From positions 62,001 to 126,000 of the forward strand of contig NZ_CACRUY010000004.1 in NCBI RefSeq assembly GCF_902652685.1: a stretch of DNA of 64,000 bases, in the 5' to 3' direction. Below are positions 11,933 through 20,202 of this stretch, piece by piece. The DNA is from Mycobacterium sp. Marseille-P9652. Lineage in GTDB: Bacteria > Actinomycetota > Actinomycetes > Mycobacteriales > Mycobacteriaceae. The notes under the pieces are model-generated. The model had not been told where the DNA came from and did not search any database. It saw only the letters and a list, made by a program, of their open reading frames with translations. The translations under genes were made by a program, and so were the position numbers. Numbering within the stretch: the stretch's first letter is position 1; each line of letters starts with the position of its first letter.

Positions 11933-12400
11933 CGCGTTGCCCCGCGGCGATCGCCGAAGACCGACCGACCCCTCGACGGTCGACCTTCACGAATCGTCGG
12001 CGCGGCAACTGCCCTGGTGGACAATCCCTCGCGGCTGAAGGAGACGCCGTGTGCTGTCGCAGCGGGCGAACGGTCGGACAACACGAGCCGTCCGCATCCG
12101 ATGCGAACCGAATCCACTGCAACTAACGCGCGGCGCAGGTTCTTCGCTGCACATCATCGCGCATCCGATACGGAATTTTCGTCGTTTCCGTTGCTGCGGC
12201 CTTGGGTGAAAATCGGGAAATTCAATTCCCGGCGCGCGCCTGAAGGCAATTCGGCCGAATAACATACTCGACAGCACCGGCTCTGCGAATTATCGGTCTT
12301 TCAGCATGATTTGGGGCGTCCTCGCCTTGCTGCGCACTTCGCCCGCGGGGATGCGGCCGAGCGGTTTCCACCTGCCTTATTCGTCACGCGCCTCACCGCC
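11933..12400. other. Intergenic region without a recognised gene
   Basis: About 470 bp between the helicase terminator and the next promoter. Short frames exist on both strands but none has a family signature or consistent ribosome site. Base composition falls to moderate GC after 12130, with a small inverted repeat CGGGAA/TTCCCG near 12210-12230. In H37Rv the corresponding interval carries PE/PPE-type genes, which are absent here. Confidence 0.5.
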
Positions 12401-12406
12401 TAAAAT
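12401..12406 (+). promoter_or_regulatory. -10 box (leaderless) of the DUF5593-like gene
   Basis: TAAAAT, 7 nt before ATG 12414. It excludes the longer in-frame start at 12306. Confidence 0.55.
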
Positions 12407-12413
12407 CGGCGCC

Positions 12414-13466
12414 ATGGCCCACGACTGGTTGCTCGTGGAGACGCTCGGGGGTGACCCTGCCGTCGTGGCGCAGGGATCGCAGTTGAAGAACCTCGTACCG
12501 ATCACCACCTTCATGCGCCGCAATCCGCACCTGTCGGCGGTCCGCACGGCGATCGCGGAGACAGTGCAGACGGGGCAGAGCCTGACCAGCATCACCCCGA
12601 AGCGCGACCGCGTCATCCGCACCGAACCGGTGGTGATGTCCGACGGCCACATCCACGGCGTGCACGTCTGGACGGGGCCGGCCGACACCGAACCCCCCGA
12701 GCGGCCGACCCCCGGCCCGCTGAAATGGGACCTCACGCTCGGGGTGGCCACCGACACCCGCGAGTCGCTGATCAACAGCGGTAAGAACCCCGAAGCCGAG
12801 GTGACGTTCGGCCGGGCGTTCGCCGAGGACCTGCCGTCCCGCGAACTCAACCCGAACGAGACCAAGGTGCTCGCCATGGCGGTCAAGGCCAAGCCCGACC
12901 AAACCCTCTGCAGCACCTGGGATCTCACCGACTGGCAGGGCAAGCCGATCCGGATCGGCTTCGTGGCGCGCACCGGCCTGGAGGAGGGACCCGACGGCCG
13001 CGATCACCTGGTCGCGCGGGCGATCAACTGGCGTTCCGAGGTCAAGGGCCCGGTGGTGTCGACCGACGACCTCGCGCAGCGGATACTCAGCGGACTCGCG
13101 CAGGCCGGGGTGCACCGGGCCCTCGTCGACCTCGACAAGTGGACGCTGCTGAAATGGCTCGACGAGCCGTGCCCGTTCTACGACTGGCGGGGCAGCAAGG
13201 CCGAGCGGAACTGGGTTCATCCGGACGACGAGCACCTGATGACCTCGATGACAACGGAATTCGCCGACGGTGCGACCAGCCGGGTGCTGCGGATGCGCGG
13301 GCACGACGCTGACTGGGTGCCGGTGCACGTCACGGTCAATCGGGTGGAGCTCGAAACGGACGTCTTCGCCGGGTTGGTGTCGTTGCGCCTGCCGAGCGAC
13401 GAGGAGCTCGCCGCCGCCGGGCTGCCGGAGGCCGGCAGCCCCGCCTCGGGTGACGGCGCGGACTAG
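12414..13466 (+). CDS. Mycobacterial DUF5593/PAS-like protein
   Basis: 350 residues, soluble. The N-terminus (MAHDWLLVETLG, then LKNLVPI and FMRRNPHLS) is typical of a mycobacterial family annotated as DUF5593 or GAF/PAS-like. It has two alpha/beta sensory-like halves and an acidic Ala-rich tail. No catalytic residues, DNA-binding motif or output domain were seen. The family assignment is from memory of related annotations. A small-molecule sensing role would be inference. It stands alone between an intergenic gap and a convergent lipoprotein gene 42 bp away. Confidence 0.8.
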   Translation: MAHDWLLVETLGGDPAVVAQGSQLKNLVPITTFMRRNPHLSAVRTAIAETVQTGQSLTSITPKRDRVIRTEPVVMSDGHIHGVHVWTGPADTEPPERPTPGPLKWDLTLGVATDTRESLINSGKNPEAEVTFGRAFAEDLPSRELNPNETKVLAMAVKAKPDQTLCSTWDLTDWQGKPIRIGFVARTGLEEGPDGRDHLVARAINWRSEVKGPVVSTDDLAQRILSGLAQAGVHRALVDLDKWTLLKWLDEPCPFYDWRGSKAERNWVHPDDEHLMTSMTTEFADGATSRVLRMRGHDADWVPVHVTVNRVELETDVFAGLVSLRLPSDEELAAAGLPEAGSPASGDGAD

Positions 13467-13508
13467 CGTCCGGGCGGGCGGTTTCTCGCGCCGCGGCTAC
13501 CCAACGGG

Positions 13509-14252
13509 TCAGCCTTCCTTCGAGTAGCTGTTGTTCAGATCGTCCTGCAGGACCTGGGCGCTGCTCGACGTCGTGCTGACCTGGAGCGCCGACGACAACG
13601 TCCTGGCTTCGTATTTCCATCCCGACGGCAGCGCCAGTCGCGGCGCCAGGGCCGGCAGATCGGCCTCCGAGAGCTTCGGGTCCTTCTGCTGGCTCCAGGT
13701 CTGCATGACCCAACGAGCGCCCGACCGGTCGACGAGCTCGTAAATCTGCCGGCCCGCACCGAACGTGAACACGGTCTGGCGATTGACGGCATGCGGGGTG
13801 TACGGGCGCATCGCCGATGTCGGATCACCGATCTGCACGGTCGCCGCCTTGTGCATGGCGATTCCACCGAACGTCAGTGTCTCCTGCGGCGAATCCTCCT
13901 TGGTGATCGAATCCATCAGCCAGTAGCGCGGCCCGTTGAGCACCGCGCGCAACGCCCCGTTGTCGCTGGCGATCTGCTGACCGTCCAGCGCGCTCCATGC
14001 GGCCTGCGGGCAGTCGTTGAGCCCGTAGGAGTTGTAGACGTCGGCGGTGAGCCCCGAGAGGCCGAGGTGGACGAGCAGGACCTCGCAATACCGCCTGCCG
14101 CGCAGATCGGTCGCCACCACCGGTGACGTGCTTGTCGTCACGGTCGCCGTCGACGAGGTGACCGGCGGCGCGTGGCACGACGCGACGACCAGGCTCAGCC
14201 CGGCGATCGCGGCCGCCATTGCGACCCTGCCGAGGGGCCTGCGAGATTCCAT
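13509..14252 (-). CDS. Putative exported lipoprotein
   Basis: 247 residues. The N-terminus has Arg residues, a hydrophobic stretch (VAMAAAIAGLSLVV) and a lipobox VVASC, so it is likely lipidated on Cys and anchored to the outer face of the cell membrane. After a Ser/Thr-rich linker the mature domain (about residues 45-247) has conserved Cys and aromatic residues but no recognised fold. ATG 14252 is chosen over GTG 14261 because TACCGT at 14265-14260 lies 7 nt upstream, giving a leaderless start. It is divergent from the TetR gene and probably controlled by it. Confidence 0.8.
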   Translation of the reverse strand: MESRRPLGRVAMAAAIAGLSLVVASCHAPPVTSSTATVTTSTSPVVATDLRGRRYCEVLLVHLGLSGLTADVYNSYGLNDCPQAAWSALDGQQIASDNGALRAVLNGPRYWLMDSITKEDSPQETLTFGGIAMHKAATVQIGDPTSAMRPYTPHAVNRQTVFTFGAGRQIYELVDRSGARWVMQTWSQQKDPKLSEADLPALAPRLALPSGWKYEARTLSSALQVSTTSSSAQVLQDDLNNSYSKEG

Positions 14253-14259
14253 GCCCGGC

Positions 14260-14265
14260 ACGGTA
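14260..14265 (-). promoter_or_regulatory. -10 box of the lipoprotein gene (leaderless)
   Basis: TACCGT on the minus strand with a 7-nt spacer to ATG 14252. The expected -35 position (about 14283-14288) falls inside the palindrome at 14282-14304. Confidence 0.5.
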
Positions 14266-14281
14266 ACACGCGAACCGTAAG

Positions 14282-14304
14282 TATTGCGAGTCCTACTAGC
14301 AATA
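14282..14304. promoter_or_regulatory. Palindromic operator shared by lipoprotein and tetR promoters
   Basis: Arms TATTGCGAG and CTAGCAATA (one mismatch in nine) are separated by TCCTA. The palindrome covers the expected -35 positions of both divergent promoters, so one bound dimer could repress both. TetR proteins usually autoregulate through such sites; the link to the adjacent TetR is inference. Confidence 0.65.
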
Positions 14305-14319
14305 GTTTTACATCGCGGG

Positions 14320-14325
14320 TACGGT
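14320..14325 (+). promoter_or_regulatory. -10 box of the tetR gene (leaderless)
   Basis: TACGGT, 7 nt before GTG 14333. It favours GTG 14333 over GTG 14324, which lies inside the -10 box. Confidence 0.5.
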
Positions 14326-14332
14326 GGTCGGC

Positions 14333-14953
14333 GTGAGCACCGAACCGGTCGACGGCCGGCGGGCGCGCCGCGACCGCAGCCGCAAAGCCGTGGTCGATGC
14401 GGCGTTTTCGCTGATCTTGGAGGGCAAGGTCCCGCCGTCGGCCCAGGACGTCGCAGACCGGGCCGGCGTGTCCGTGTCCTCGGTGTTCCGTCAGTTCGAT
14501 GGCCTGACCGACCTGCAGCACCAGGCCATCGACCGGTTCCGTTCGCGCTATTGGCATCTCATCGTGGCCAGACCAGCGCGGGGCGCCGACCTCGACTCGC
14601 GAATCGCGTTCTACGTCCGCAACAGGCTCAGCCTGTACGAGCAGGCCGGTCCCTTGCTCATGCTGGGCCGGATGCGCGCGGTGGACCACGAGACGATGGC
14701 CGCGGGCGTTGCACAGAACCGCGCCGCGCTGGCTGCGCAGGCGCGCGAATGCTTCGAGGCCGAAATCGCAGGCCGCACAACGGCCGATGCGTCCGACCTG
14801 ATTTCCCTGATCGACTCGCTCACCAGTCCCGAGGCGTTCGACCTGATGACCAGGGCGCATCGGCGGTCCGCCCGCCAGGTCGGCCGGTCCTGGCGCATGG
14901 GACTGCGGGTCCTCATCGCGGGATGGCCGCCCGCTCCGCCACGGAAAGGGTAA
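14333..14953 (+). CDS. TetR-family transcriptional regulator
   Basis: 206 residues. The N-terminal TetR DNA-binding domain (~15-65) has AQDVADRAGVSVSSVFRQFDG as the helix-turn-helix. The remaining ~140 residues form the ligand and dimer domain, Ala-rich with no diagnostic pocket motif. It is followed by a coupled 26-codon ORF and the DUF gene at 15048, which probably share its transcript. Likely an autoregulated repressor; the ligand is unknown. Confidence 0.9.
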   Translation: MSTEPVDGRRARRDRSRKAVVDAAFSLILEGKVPPSAQDVADRAGVSVSSVFRQFDGLTDLQHQAIDRFRSRYWHLIVARPARGADLDSRIAFYVRNRLSLYEQAGPLLMLGRMRAVDHETMAAGVAQNRAALAAQARECFEAEIAGRTTADASDLISLIDSLTSPEAFDLMTRAHRRSARQVGRSWRMGLRVLIAGWPPAPPRKG

Positions 14954-14970
14954 GAAAGGAGAACCACCCG

Positions 14971-15051
14971 ATGATTGGGCCTGAAGCCCGGGCGGCGTTC
15001 GCCCAGCCACCCGAGCGCGGACAAACTTCCCGCCGCGGAGACCGGCGGTGA
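14971..15051 (+). CDS. 26-residue micro-ORF coupled to the next gene
   Basis: ATG 14971 is preceded by AAAGGAG with a 9-nt spacer, and the frame ends in TGA at 15049-15051, overlapping the GTG of the next gene (GTGA). The peptide (MIGPEARAAFAQPP, then an Arg-rich tail) is hydrophilic with no signal. The strong ribosome site and exact overlap suggest translational coupling. It could be a leader peptide whose only role is to deliver ribosomes. Translation is inference. Confidence 0.45.
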   Translation: MIGPEARAAFAQPPERGQTSRRGDRR

Positions 15052-15683
15052 GCGGCGGCTGGTGGGTATGGGCCGCGGCGGCCGGGCTCTACGTCGTTTT
15101 CCGCCTGTTCTATGACAACGGGCGGGGCAGGTTGTCGCCCAACGAGATTGACGACATGCTGGCCCGGGCCCAGGCAGCGGGCGAGTCGGCGGACCTGACG
15201 GACCTAACCACGGTGCGGGAATTCCTGGAACAGGACGACGGGCGCGAATTCGTCATGGTCAACCTGGTGCGGGTGCCCGACACGATGGTCGAACATCCCG
15301 ATACCGGCGCACAGGTACCGGCGAACGAGATGATGCGAGCGTATTCCCGAGCCTTCTTCCCGCTGCTGCTCAAACACGGCGGGCATCCCGCTCTGGCGAC
15401 GCGGAAGGTCGGGGGTTACGTCGACTCGTGGAATGTGAGCCCCGATCCGGGCTGGACCATCGTCGGATTCATGCGCTACCGCTCACGTCGCGACATGATG
15501 AAAATGGTGCTCGACCCCGCCTTCAGGGACGCCCACAAGTACAAGCCGCTGGGCATCTCGGAGACGTTTTCCTTTCCGACGCAACCGTTCCTGCGCGCCT
15601 ACGTCAGCCCGCGCGTGTCGGTCTTCCTCATTCTCGCCCTGGCGGCGGCGCTCGCGCAGATCGGCATCCTCGTCACCCGCTGA
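15048..15683 (+). CDS. Membrane-tethered hypothetical protein with a dabb-like core
   Basis: 211 residues with one N-terminal helix (~3-20, WVWAAAAGLYVVFRLFY) and one C-terminal helix (~190-208). Between them is a soluble domain whose FVMVNLVRV and WTIVGFMRYRSRRDMMKMV strands resemble ferredoxin-like alpha/beta-barrel proteins (DUF1330 type). No other ribosome site precedes its GTG, so translation probably depends on the overlapping micro-ORF. Its stop overlaps the convergent pilin gene by 11 bp. Function unknown. Confidence 0.8.
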   Translation: MSGGWWVWAAAAGLYVVFRLFYDNGRGRLSPNEIDDMLARAQAAGESADLTDLTTVREFLEQDDGREFVMVNLVRVPDTMVEHPDTGAQVPANEMMRAYSRAFFPLLLKHGGHPALATRKVGGYVDSWNVSPDPGWTIVGFMRYRSRRDMMKMVLDPAFRDAHKYKPLGISETFSFPTQPFLRAYVSPRVSVFLILALAAALAQIGILVTR

Positions 15684-15972
15684 GCGCCGCCGGACCCGCC
15701 CGTGCCGCGGCCCGCGCCGCACCGGCGAACGCGACGGGGACCCGCGCGGTGACCACCACGTCAAGCCCGTCGACCTCGCAGCGCGCGTCGGTGACCCGCA
15801 TCGCGTCGGCCACCGCGGTGGCCCGCGCACACGCCGCCGCCGTGCCCGACGGCAACCGGGCGGCGCCCGCCAAAGCGGCCAGGTCAGCGGCCGCCTGCGC
15901 TCGATGACGCGCCACCACCACCGATCCGAGGTACGCGCCGGCGCCGGTGAGCCAGAGCAGGACCACGACCAT
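15673..15972 (-). CDS. Minor pilin/TadG-like exported protein, Rv3654c-like
   Basis: 99 residues from ATG 15972: one membrane helix (MVVVLLWLTGAGAYLG), then a small Ala-rich domain with two cysteines (ACARA, ARCEVDG) matching Rv3654c. The conserved upstream segment DDRGSATIVAAA, the usual prepilin-like leader of such proteins, lies before this ATG in the same frame with no ATG, GTG or TTG of its own. The true start may be non-canonical or translation may couple from the overlapping tadE frame. Rv3654c has been reported as a secreted protein affecting macrophage apoptosis. Confidence 0.75.
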   Translation of the reverse strand: MVVVLLWLTGAGAYLGSVVVARHRAQAAADLAALAGAARLPSGTAAACARATAVADAMRVTDARCEVDGLDVVVTARVPVAFAGAARAAARAGPAALSG

Positions 15973-16003
15973 CGCCGCCGCGACGATCGTGGCCGAGCCG
16001 CGA

Positions 16004-16333
16004 TCATCTCCGGGCCTCCGCCGCCGAGACCGCTCTGGCGGCGATCTCCAAGCGCGGCAACAGCTTCGAATGCGCCACCACCGTGGCCACGAAGAAGTCG
16101 CCGTCGCGATCGGTGTGGATTCGGGCCCCGGCGGGCGCGATGCGGCGGGCGGCGTCGACGGCCGAGCGCTCGTCGCCCCGGGCGGCGAGTCGGGCGGCCT
16201 CCCGGGCGGCGTCGACGCAGCGCACCTGCATCGACACCGCGGTGACGCCGGCGAGGCACAACGCCAACACGACGACCAGCGCGGCGATGGCGAGCGCCGC
16301 TTCGACGGTGCCGGCACCCGCACAGCTCGCTAG
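16004..16333 (-). CDS. tadE: TadE-like minor pilin, Rv3655c-like (start unresolved)
   Basis: The frame encodes AGAGTVEAALAIAALVVV, a prepilin signature with Glu at +5 before a membrane helix, then a ~70-residue periplasmic domain (MQVRCVDAAREAARLAARGD). The coordinate shown is the codon overlapping the flp stop. Between there and the middle of the helix no ATG, GTG or TTG occurs in frame; the first is GTG 16270, which would cut the helix. H37Rv is recalled to start at the codon that is GTC here. A GTG at 16323 exists only in the neighbouring frame. TadE helps assemble Flp pili. Confidence 0.75.
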   Translation of the reverse strand, partial: LASCAGAGTVEAALAIAALVVVLALCLAGVTAVSMQVRCVDAAREAARLAARGDERSAVDAARRIAPAGARIHTDRDGDFFVATVVAHSKLLPRLEIAARAVSAAEARR

Positions 16334-16530
16334 ACCTTGGTGTTGAGCGCGCGACCGATGATGTTGGTCAGCGCGCTGACGATCGAGTCGCCGGTGACGA
16401 CGGTGTAGAGGATCGCGCCAAAGGCGGCGGCCGCGATCGTCCCGATCGCGTATTCGACGGTGGACATCCCCGACTCGTCGGTGGCGAGCACCACCGCGCG
16501 CGCGAGGAGCGATCGAAATGCTTTCAGCAT
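16330..16530 (-). CDS. flp: Flp-type major pilin, Rv3656c-like
   Basis: 66 residues. A basic leader ends at ESG, cleaved by prepilin peptidase, followed by MSTVEYAIG with the required Glu at +5 and one long helix (TIAAAAFGAILYTVV). These subunits polymerise into the Flp pilus. ATG 16530 is favoured over TTG 16533 by an AGAAAGGAAA ribosome site. It is separated by 15 bp from tadC. Confidence 0.93.
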   Translation of the reverse strand: MLKAFRSLLARAVVLATDESGMSTVEYAIGTIAAAAFGAILYTVVTGDSIVSALTNIIGRALNTKV

Positions 16531-16545
16531 CAATGCTTTCCTTTC

Positions 16546-17133
16546 TCACAGCAGCCCAGACTGCAGGACCTCGCCGGCCAAGCCGGCCACCACCGGGACG
16601 ATGCCGAGGCATACGAACGCCGGCAAAAAACAGAGCCCGAGCGGTCCGGCGATCAGCACGCCGGCCCGCTCGGCGGCCGCGGCGGCCGCGTGCGTGGCAT
16701 CGTGACGGGACTGGTCGGCCAGTTCGGCGACTCCTCCGGCGAGCGCCGCGCCCGAGGACGCCGACCGGCGCGCCAACCGCAGCAACGCATCGACCTGCGT
16801 ATCGGTGGCGTCGCCGGCCCGCGAATGAGCCCATGCGACAGCGGGATCGGCACCCAATGCCAACAGGTCGGCGGCGCGGCGCAGAACCGTCGCCAGCCCG
16901 GTCGGCGCCGAACGGGCGGTCGCCGCCGCGGCCGTCGACACCGGCATGCCCGCCGCGAGGCAGACGGCCAGCACATCGAGGCTGGAGGCGAACGCCAGCG
17001 GGTCCGGACCGCTCGCCGACCCTTCCGGCTGTGGCCGTCGCGTGCGGACCGGCGGGCCGGCGCGCGCCCGCACAGCCGACGGGCCGGGGCCGACGAGCAG
17101 CGCCGCGGCCAGCAGCACCGCCGCGGCCGTCAC
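16546..17133 (-). CDS. tadC: TadC-like pilus assembly membrane protein, Rv3657c-like
   Basis: 195 residues, with a T2SF/GspF-type domain. An N-terminal helix follows the start (VTAAAVLLAAALLVG); the cytoplasmic helical bundle spans ~50-150; the C-terminal helices (LIAGPLGLCFLPAFVCLGIVPVV) end the protein. GTG 17133 overlaps the tadB stop (GTGA). It is shorter than proteobacterial TadC, as in H37Rv. Together with TadB it forms the inner-membrane platform of the pilus machine. Confidence 0.9.
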   Translation of the reverse strand: MTAAAVLLAAALLVGPGPSAVRARAGPPVRTRRPQPEGSASGPDPLAFASSLDVLAVCLAAGMPVSTAAAATARSAPTGLATVLRRAADLLALGADPAVAWAHSRAGDATDTQVDALLRLARRSASSGAALAGGVAELADQSRHDATHAAAAAAERAGVLIAGPLGLCFLPAFVCLGIVPVVAGLAGEVLQSGLL

Positions 17134-17930
17134 GACACCAGCCCGTCGGTGAGCCGGTCGGACCACAGCATCCCGGCGCACGTCAGCAGCGACCCGACCA
17201 CCAGCACCCAGCCGCCCCCGCCCCCGCGCAGGAGGAAGCTCAACGGCCGCGCACCGATGAGCTCACCCAACGCCACACCCAGCGCCGGCAGGGCCGCCAG
17301 TATGGCGGCGGTGGCCCGCGCACCGGCGAGGCTCGACGACACCCGCGCCGAATACCGCTGACGCTCGGCGATATCGCGTTGCGCGGCGCGCATCAGCGTG
17401 GCGATCGCCAGGCCATGCTGCGACGCCAGCTCCCAACCGGCCGCCAGCCGGTCCCAGTGCGCGGGCAGCGCCGACGATCGCGCCGCATCCCGCAGGCCGG
17501 CCGTCACGTCGCCGCCCAGCCGGCCGCGTGCGGCGACCGCGCGCAGCGCCGTGGCGACGGCGCCGTCGCTCTCGTCGGCGGCGACACGGAACGCCTCGAC
17601 CGGATGAGAACCCACCCGCAGCTCCCCGACCAGCACGTCGAGGGCGCCTTCGAGGGCCCCGCCCTCCCGGACGCCGCGCCGCCGCCGAAGCCGGCGACGG
17701 TGACGCAGGGCAACGGTGGCGCCCACCGCCGCGGCCGCCAGCACCGTCGTCGTCGGCAGGAGCATCGCCGCCGCAAGCAGGAAAGCCACCGCGGCACAGG
17801 CGATCCCTTTCATCCCCGGCCAGCGCAGCCGACGGACCCGGCGCGCGTCCCGTGCGAGCCGGCGCCCGGGCGGCGGCGCAACCAGCGGCGCCAGCGCCAG
17901 CAACACCGCCGGGACCACGACGCCGTTCAT
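17130..17930 (-). CDS. tadB: TadB-like pilus assembly membrane protein, Rv3658c-like
   Basis: 266 residues, the same length as Rv3658c. It has N-terminal helices, a basic segment (RRRLRRRRG), a T2SF cytoplasmic domain (~90-200: GALDVLVGELRVGSHPVEAF) and C-terminal helices. It overlaps tadA by an ATGA. Confidence 0.92.
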   Translation of the reverse strand: MNGVVVPAVLLALAPLVAPPPGRRLARDARRVRRLRWPGMKGIACAAVAFLLAAAMLLPTTTVLAAAAVGATVALRHRRRLRRRRGVREGGALEGALDVLVGELRVGSHPVEAFRVAADESDGAVATALRAVAARGRLGGDVTAGLRDAARSSALPAHWDRLAAGWELASQHGLAIATLMRAAQRDIAERQRYSARVSSSLAGARATAAILAALPALGVALGELIGARPLSFLLRGGGGGWVLVVGSLLTCAGMLWSDRLTDGLVS

Positions 17931-19102
17931 GCCGGCGTCCGGCTGCGCAGCAGCTCCCGCAGCACGCCCGCGTCGTCGGTCATTCCGCCCTCTGCGCGCC
18001 AGGCGGTCACCGCCCGCACCCCGCCCCGACCGCGGCGCAACACCGCGATCTCGCCGAGCCGGCGCCGGCCGCCCGGGTCGCGCTCGACGTGCAGCAGCAC
18101 CTGGACGGCGGCGGCGAGTTGGCTGTGCAGCGCCGCGCGGTCCAGACCGCCGAGCGCGCCCAGCGCCTCGAGCCGGGCCGGCACCTCGCCGGGGCTGTTG
18201 GCGTGGACCGTGCCCGCCCCGCCGTCGTGGCCGGTGTTCAGCGCGGCGAGCAGATCGACCACCTCCGCGCCGCGGACCTCACCCACGACGATGCGGTCGG
18301 GCCGCATCCGCAGCGCCTGGCGGACGAGCTGGCGCACCGGCACCTCGCCGACTCCCTCGACGTTGGCGCACCTCGCGACCAGCTTGACCAGGTGCGGGTG
18401 CGCGGGAGCCAGCTCGGCGGCGTCCTCGACGCAGACGATGCGCTCGCCCGCCGGCACCGCACCGAGGAGCGCCGCCAACAGCGTCGTCTTGCCGGCGCCG
18501 GTACCCCCGCACACCAGGAAGGCGAGCCGGGCGGCGATCATGCCGGAGATCAGGCCGGCCGCCTCCGGGGCGATCGCGCCGGCCTCGACCAACGCCGGCA
18601 GCGTCTGCGTCGCCGGGCGCAGAACCCGCAGGGACAGGCAGGTGCCGGCGGCCGCCACCGGCGGCAGCATGGCGTGCAGGCGCACCGCGCAACCGCCGCC
18701 GCCCATGCGCCCCAGGTGGCCGTCCACCCACGGTTGCGCGTCGTCGAGTCGCCGGCCCGCGGCCAGGGCCAGGCGCTGGGCAAGCCGCCGCACCGCCGCC
18801 TCGTCGGCGAAGCGAATCTGGCTGCGCCGCAGCCCGTTCCCGTCATCCACCCATACCGCGTCGGGTGCGGTCACCAGGACATCGGTGGTGCCGTCGGCGG
18901 TGAGCAACGGTTCGAGGATCCCGGCGCCGTTCAACTCGGTCTCCAGCACCCGAAGATTGGCCAGCACCTCGGCATCCCCGAGCATGCCGCCCGACTCGGC
19001 GCGGATCGCCGCGGCCACCGCGCTGGGCCTCAAAGAGGTTGTGGCCGAGACGGATTCGGCGGCCAGCCGTTCGCGAACCCGCTCGATCAGGGATCCGCTC
19101 AT
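17927..19102 (-). CDS. tadA: TadA/CpaF-type secretion ATPase, Rv3659c-like
   Basis: 391 residues. The N-terminal domain is ~1-150; the P-loop GGTGAGKTT is near 210; Asp and His box residues follow (VEDAAELAP, RPDRIVVGEVRGAE, TGHDGGAGTVHANSP). It powers Flp pilus polymerisation as a hexamer at the cytoplasmic face. ATG 19102 overlaps the upstream stop (ATGA), so the operon is translationally coupled. It is somewhat longer at the N-terminus than the annotated Rv3659c. Confidence 0.94.
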   Translation of the reverse strand: MSGSLIERVRERLAAESVSATTSLRPSAVAAAIRAESGGMLGDAEVLANLRVLETELNGAGILEPLLTADGTTDVLVTAPDAVWVDDGNGLRRSQIRFADEAAVRRLAQRLALAAGRRLDDAQPWVDGHLGRMGGGGCAVRLHAMLPPVAAAGTCLSLRVLRPATQTLPALVEAGAIAPEAAGLISGMIAARLAFLVCGGTGAGKTTLLAALLGAVPAGERIVCVEDAAELAPAHPHLVKLVARCANVEGVGEVPVRQLVRQALRMRPDRIVVGEVRGAEVVDLLAALNTGHDGGAGTVHANSPGEVPARLEALGALGGLDRAALHSQLAAAVQVLLHVERDPGGRRRLGEIAVLRRGRGGVRAVTAWRAEGGMTDDAGVLRELLRSRTPA

Positions 19103-20202
19103 GCCGCCCTGCCATCCTGACCCGACCGGGACCGCGACAGCACCGCGAGCACCCGGTTCGCCGCGATGCCGAGCGGCGACGGCCGTCGCAGTCGCAGGCC
19201 CCGGCGTTCCACCCGCTCGGCGAGCTGTGGCAGGGCGCGCACCGACGCCAGCAGCGGGACACCCGTGATGTCGGCGACCTCGGACGCCCGCAGGCCGCCC
19301 GGCGACGGACCCCGCACCACCAGGCCGACACTCGGGTTGATCGCGGCCAGCACCGGGGCCAGCGCGCCGGTGGCCGCGCACGCCCGCACGTCGCAGCGGG
19401 TGAGCACCACGACGAGGTCGGCCGCGTCCAGCGCCGCCTGGGTGGCATCGGTGAGCCGGCGCGCGAGGTCGCAGACCACGGTGACTCCCCCGCGGCGTCC
19501 GGCGTCGATCACGGCGTCGACGGGCGCGGCCTCGAGTTCGTACCCGCGCCGAGTGCCCGACAACACGCTGACACCGCGGTGCCGCGGCAGGGCCTCGCGC
19601 ACGGCCGGCCAATGCAGCCGGCCACCCCGCAAGGCGAGGTCGGGCCACCGAAGACCCGGGGCCGCCTCGCCGCCGACCAGCAGGTCGATGCCGCCACCCC
19701 ACGGATCGAGGTCGAGCAGCAGGGCGTCGGCGGCGGACTGCGCCAGGGCGACGGCGAAGGTCGAGGCGCCGGCACCGCCGCAGCCGCCGACGACGGCCAC
19801 GACGTGACCCGACATGCCGTCGTCGCGCGCCGCCTCGGCGGCCTCGGCGAGTTCGGCGACCAGCTCGCGTTCCTGGTGGGGCAGCCGCAACACCCGCTCG
19901 GCGCCGGCGGCGACGGCCGCCGCCCACGTGGTCGCGACCGGGTCACCGGTGGTCACCACGCTGACGTGGGGCCGCCGTGGCAGCGCCGCCTGACCGCAGC
20001 GGTGCGCCGCGGGCTCGTCGAGCACGACGGCCGCGGCTGCCACCCAGGACTTCCGGCTGACCGGTGAGGCGGCGCCGGCATGGACCACCCGGACTCCGAC
20101 GGCCGCGGCCACGCGGTCGACCTCGTCGCGCAATTCCGGATCCATCGAGACCGCCAGAACGCCCGCGGGACGGTCCGTTGCCGGGTCGGTGTGGGCGCTC
20201 AC
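19099..20202 (-). CDS. ssd: CpaE/MinD-like ATPase, septum-site-determining protein (Rv3660c-like)
   Basis: 367 residues. The N-terminal ~120 residues resemble a receiver-like domain; a ParA/MinD-type ATPase follows with a deviant Walker A (GGCGGAGAST), LLLDLDPWGGGID and a C-terminal helix-rich end. CpaE-type proteins place the Tad machine at the cell pole; Rv3660c has been called Ssd for an effect on septation. GTG 20202 is preferred; earlier in-frame codons lead into the upstream non-coding region. First gene of the pilus operon. Confidence 0.9.
   Translation of the reverse strand: MSAHTDPATDRPAGVLAVSMDPELRDEVDRVAAAVGVRVVHAGAASPVSRKSWVAAAAVVLDEPAAHRCGQAALPRRPHVSVVTTGDPVATTWAAAVAAGAERVLRLPHQERELVAELAEAAEAARDDGMSGHVVAVVGGCGGAGASTFAVALAQSAADALLLDLDPWGGGIDLLVGGEAAPGLRWPDLALRGGRLHWPAVREALPRHRGVSVLSGTRRGYELEAAPVDAVIDAGRRGGVTVVCDLARRLTDATQAALDAADLVVVLTRCDVRACAATGALAPVLAAINPSVGLVVRGPSPGGLRASEVADITGVPLLASVRALPQLAERVERRGLRLRRPSPLGIAANRVLAVLSRSRSGQDGRAA

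Noticed and set aside
16518-19268. 916-codon plus-strand frame across the Tad cluster
   Set aside because: Pro/Arg-rich antisense shadow of ssd/tad genes joined by ATGA overlaps.
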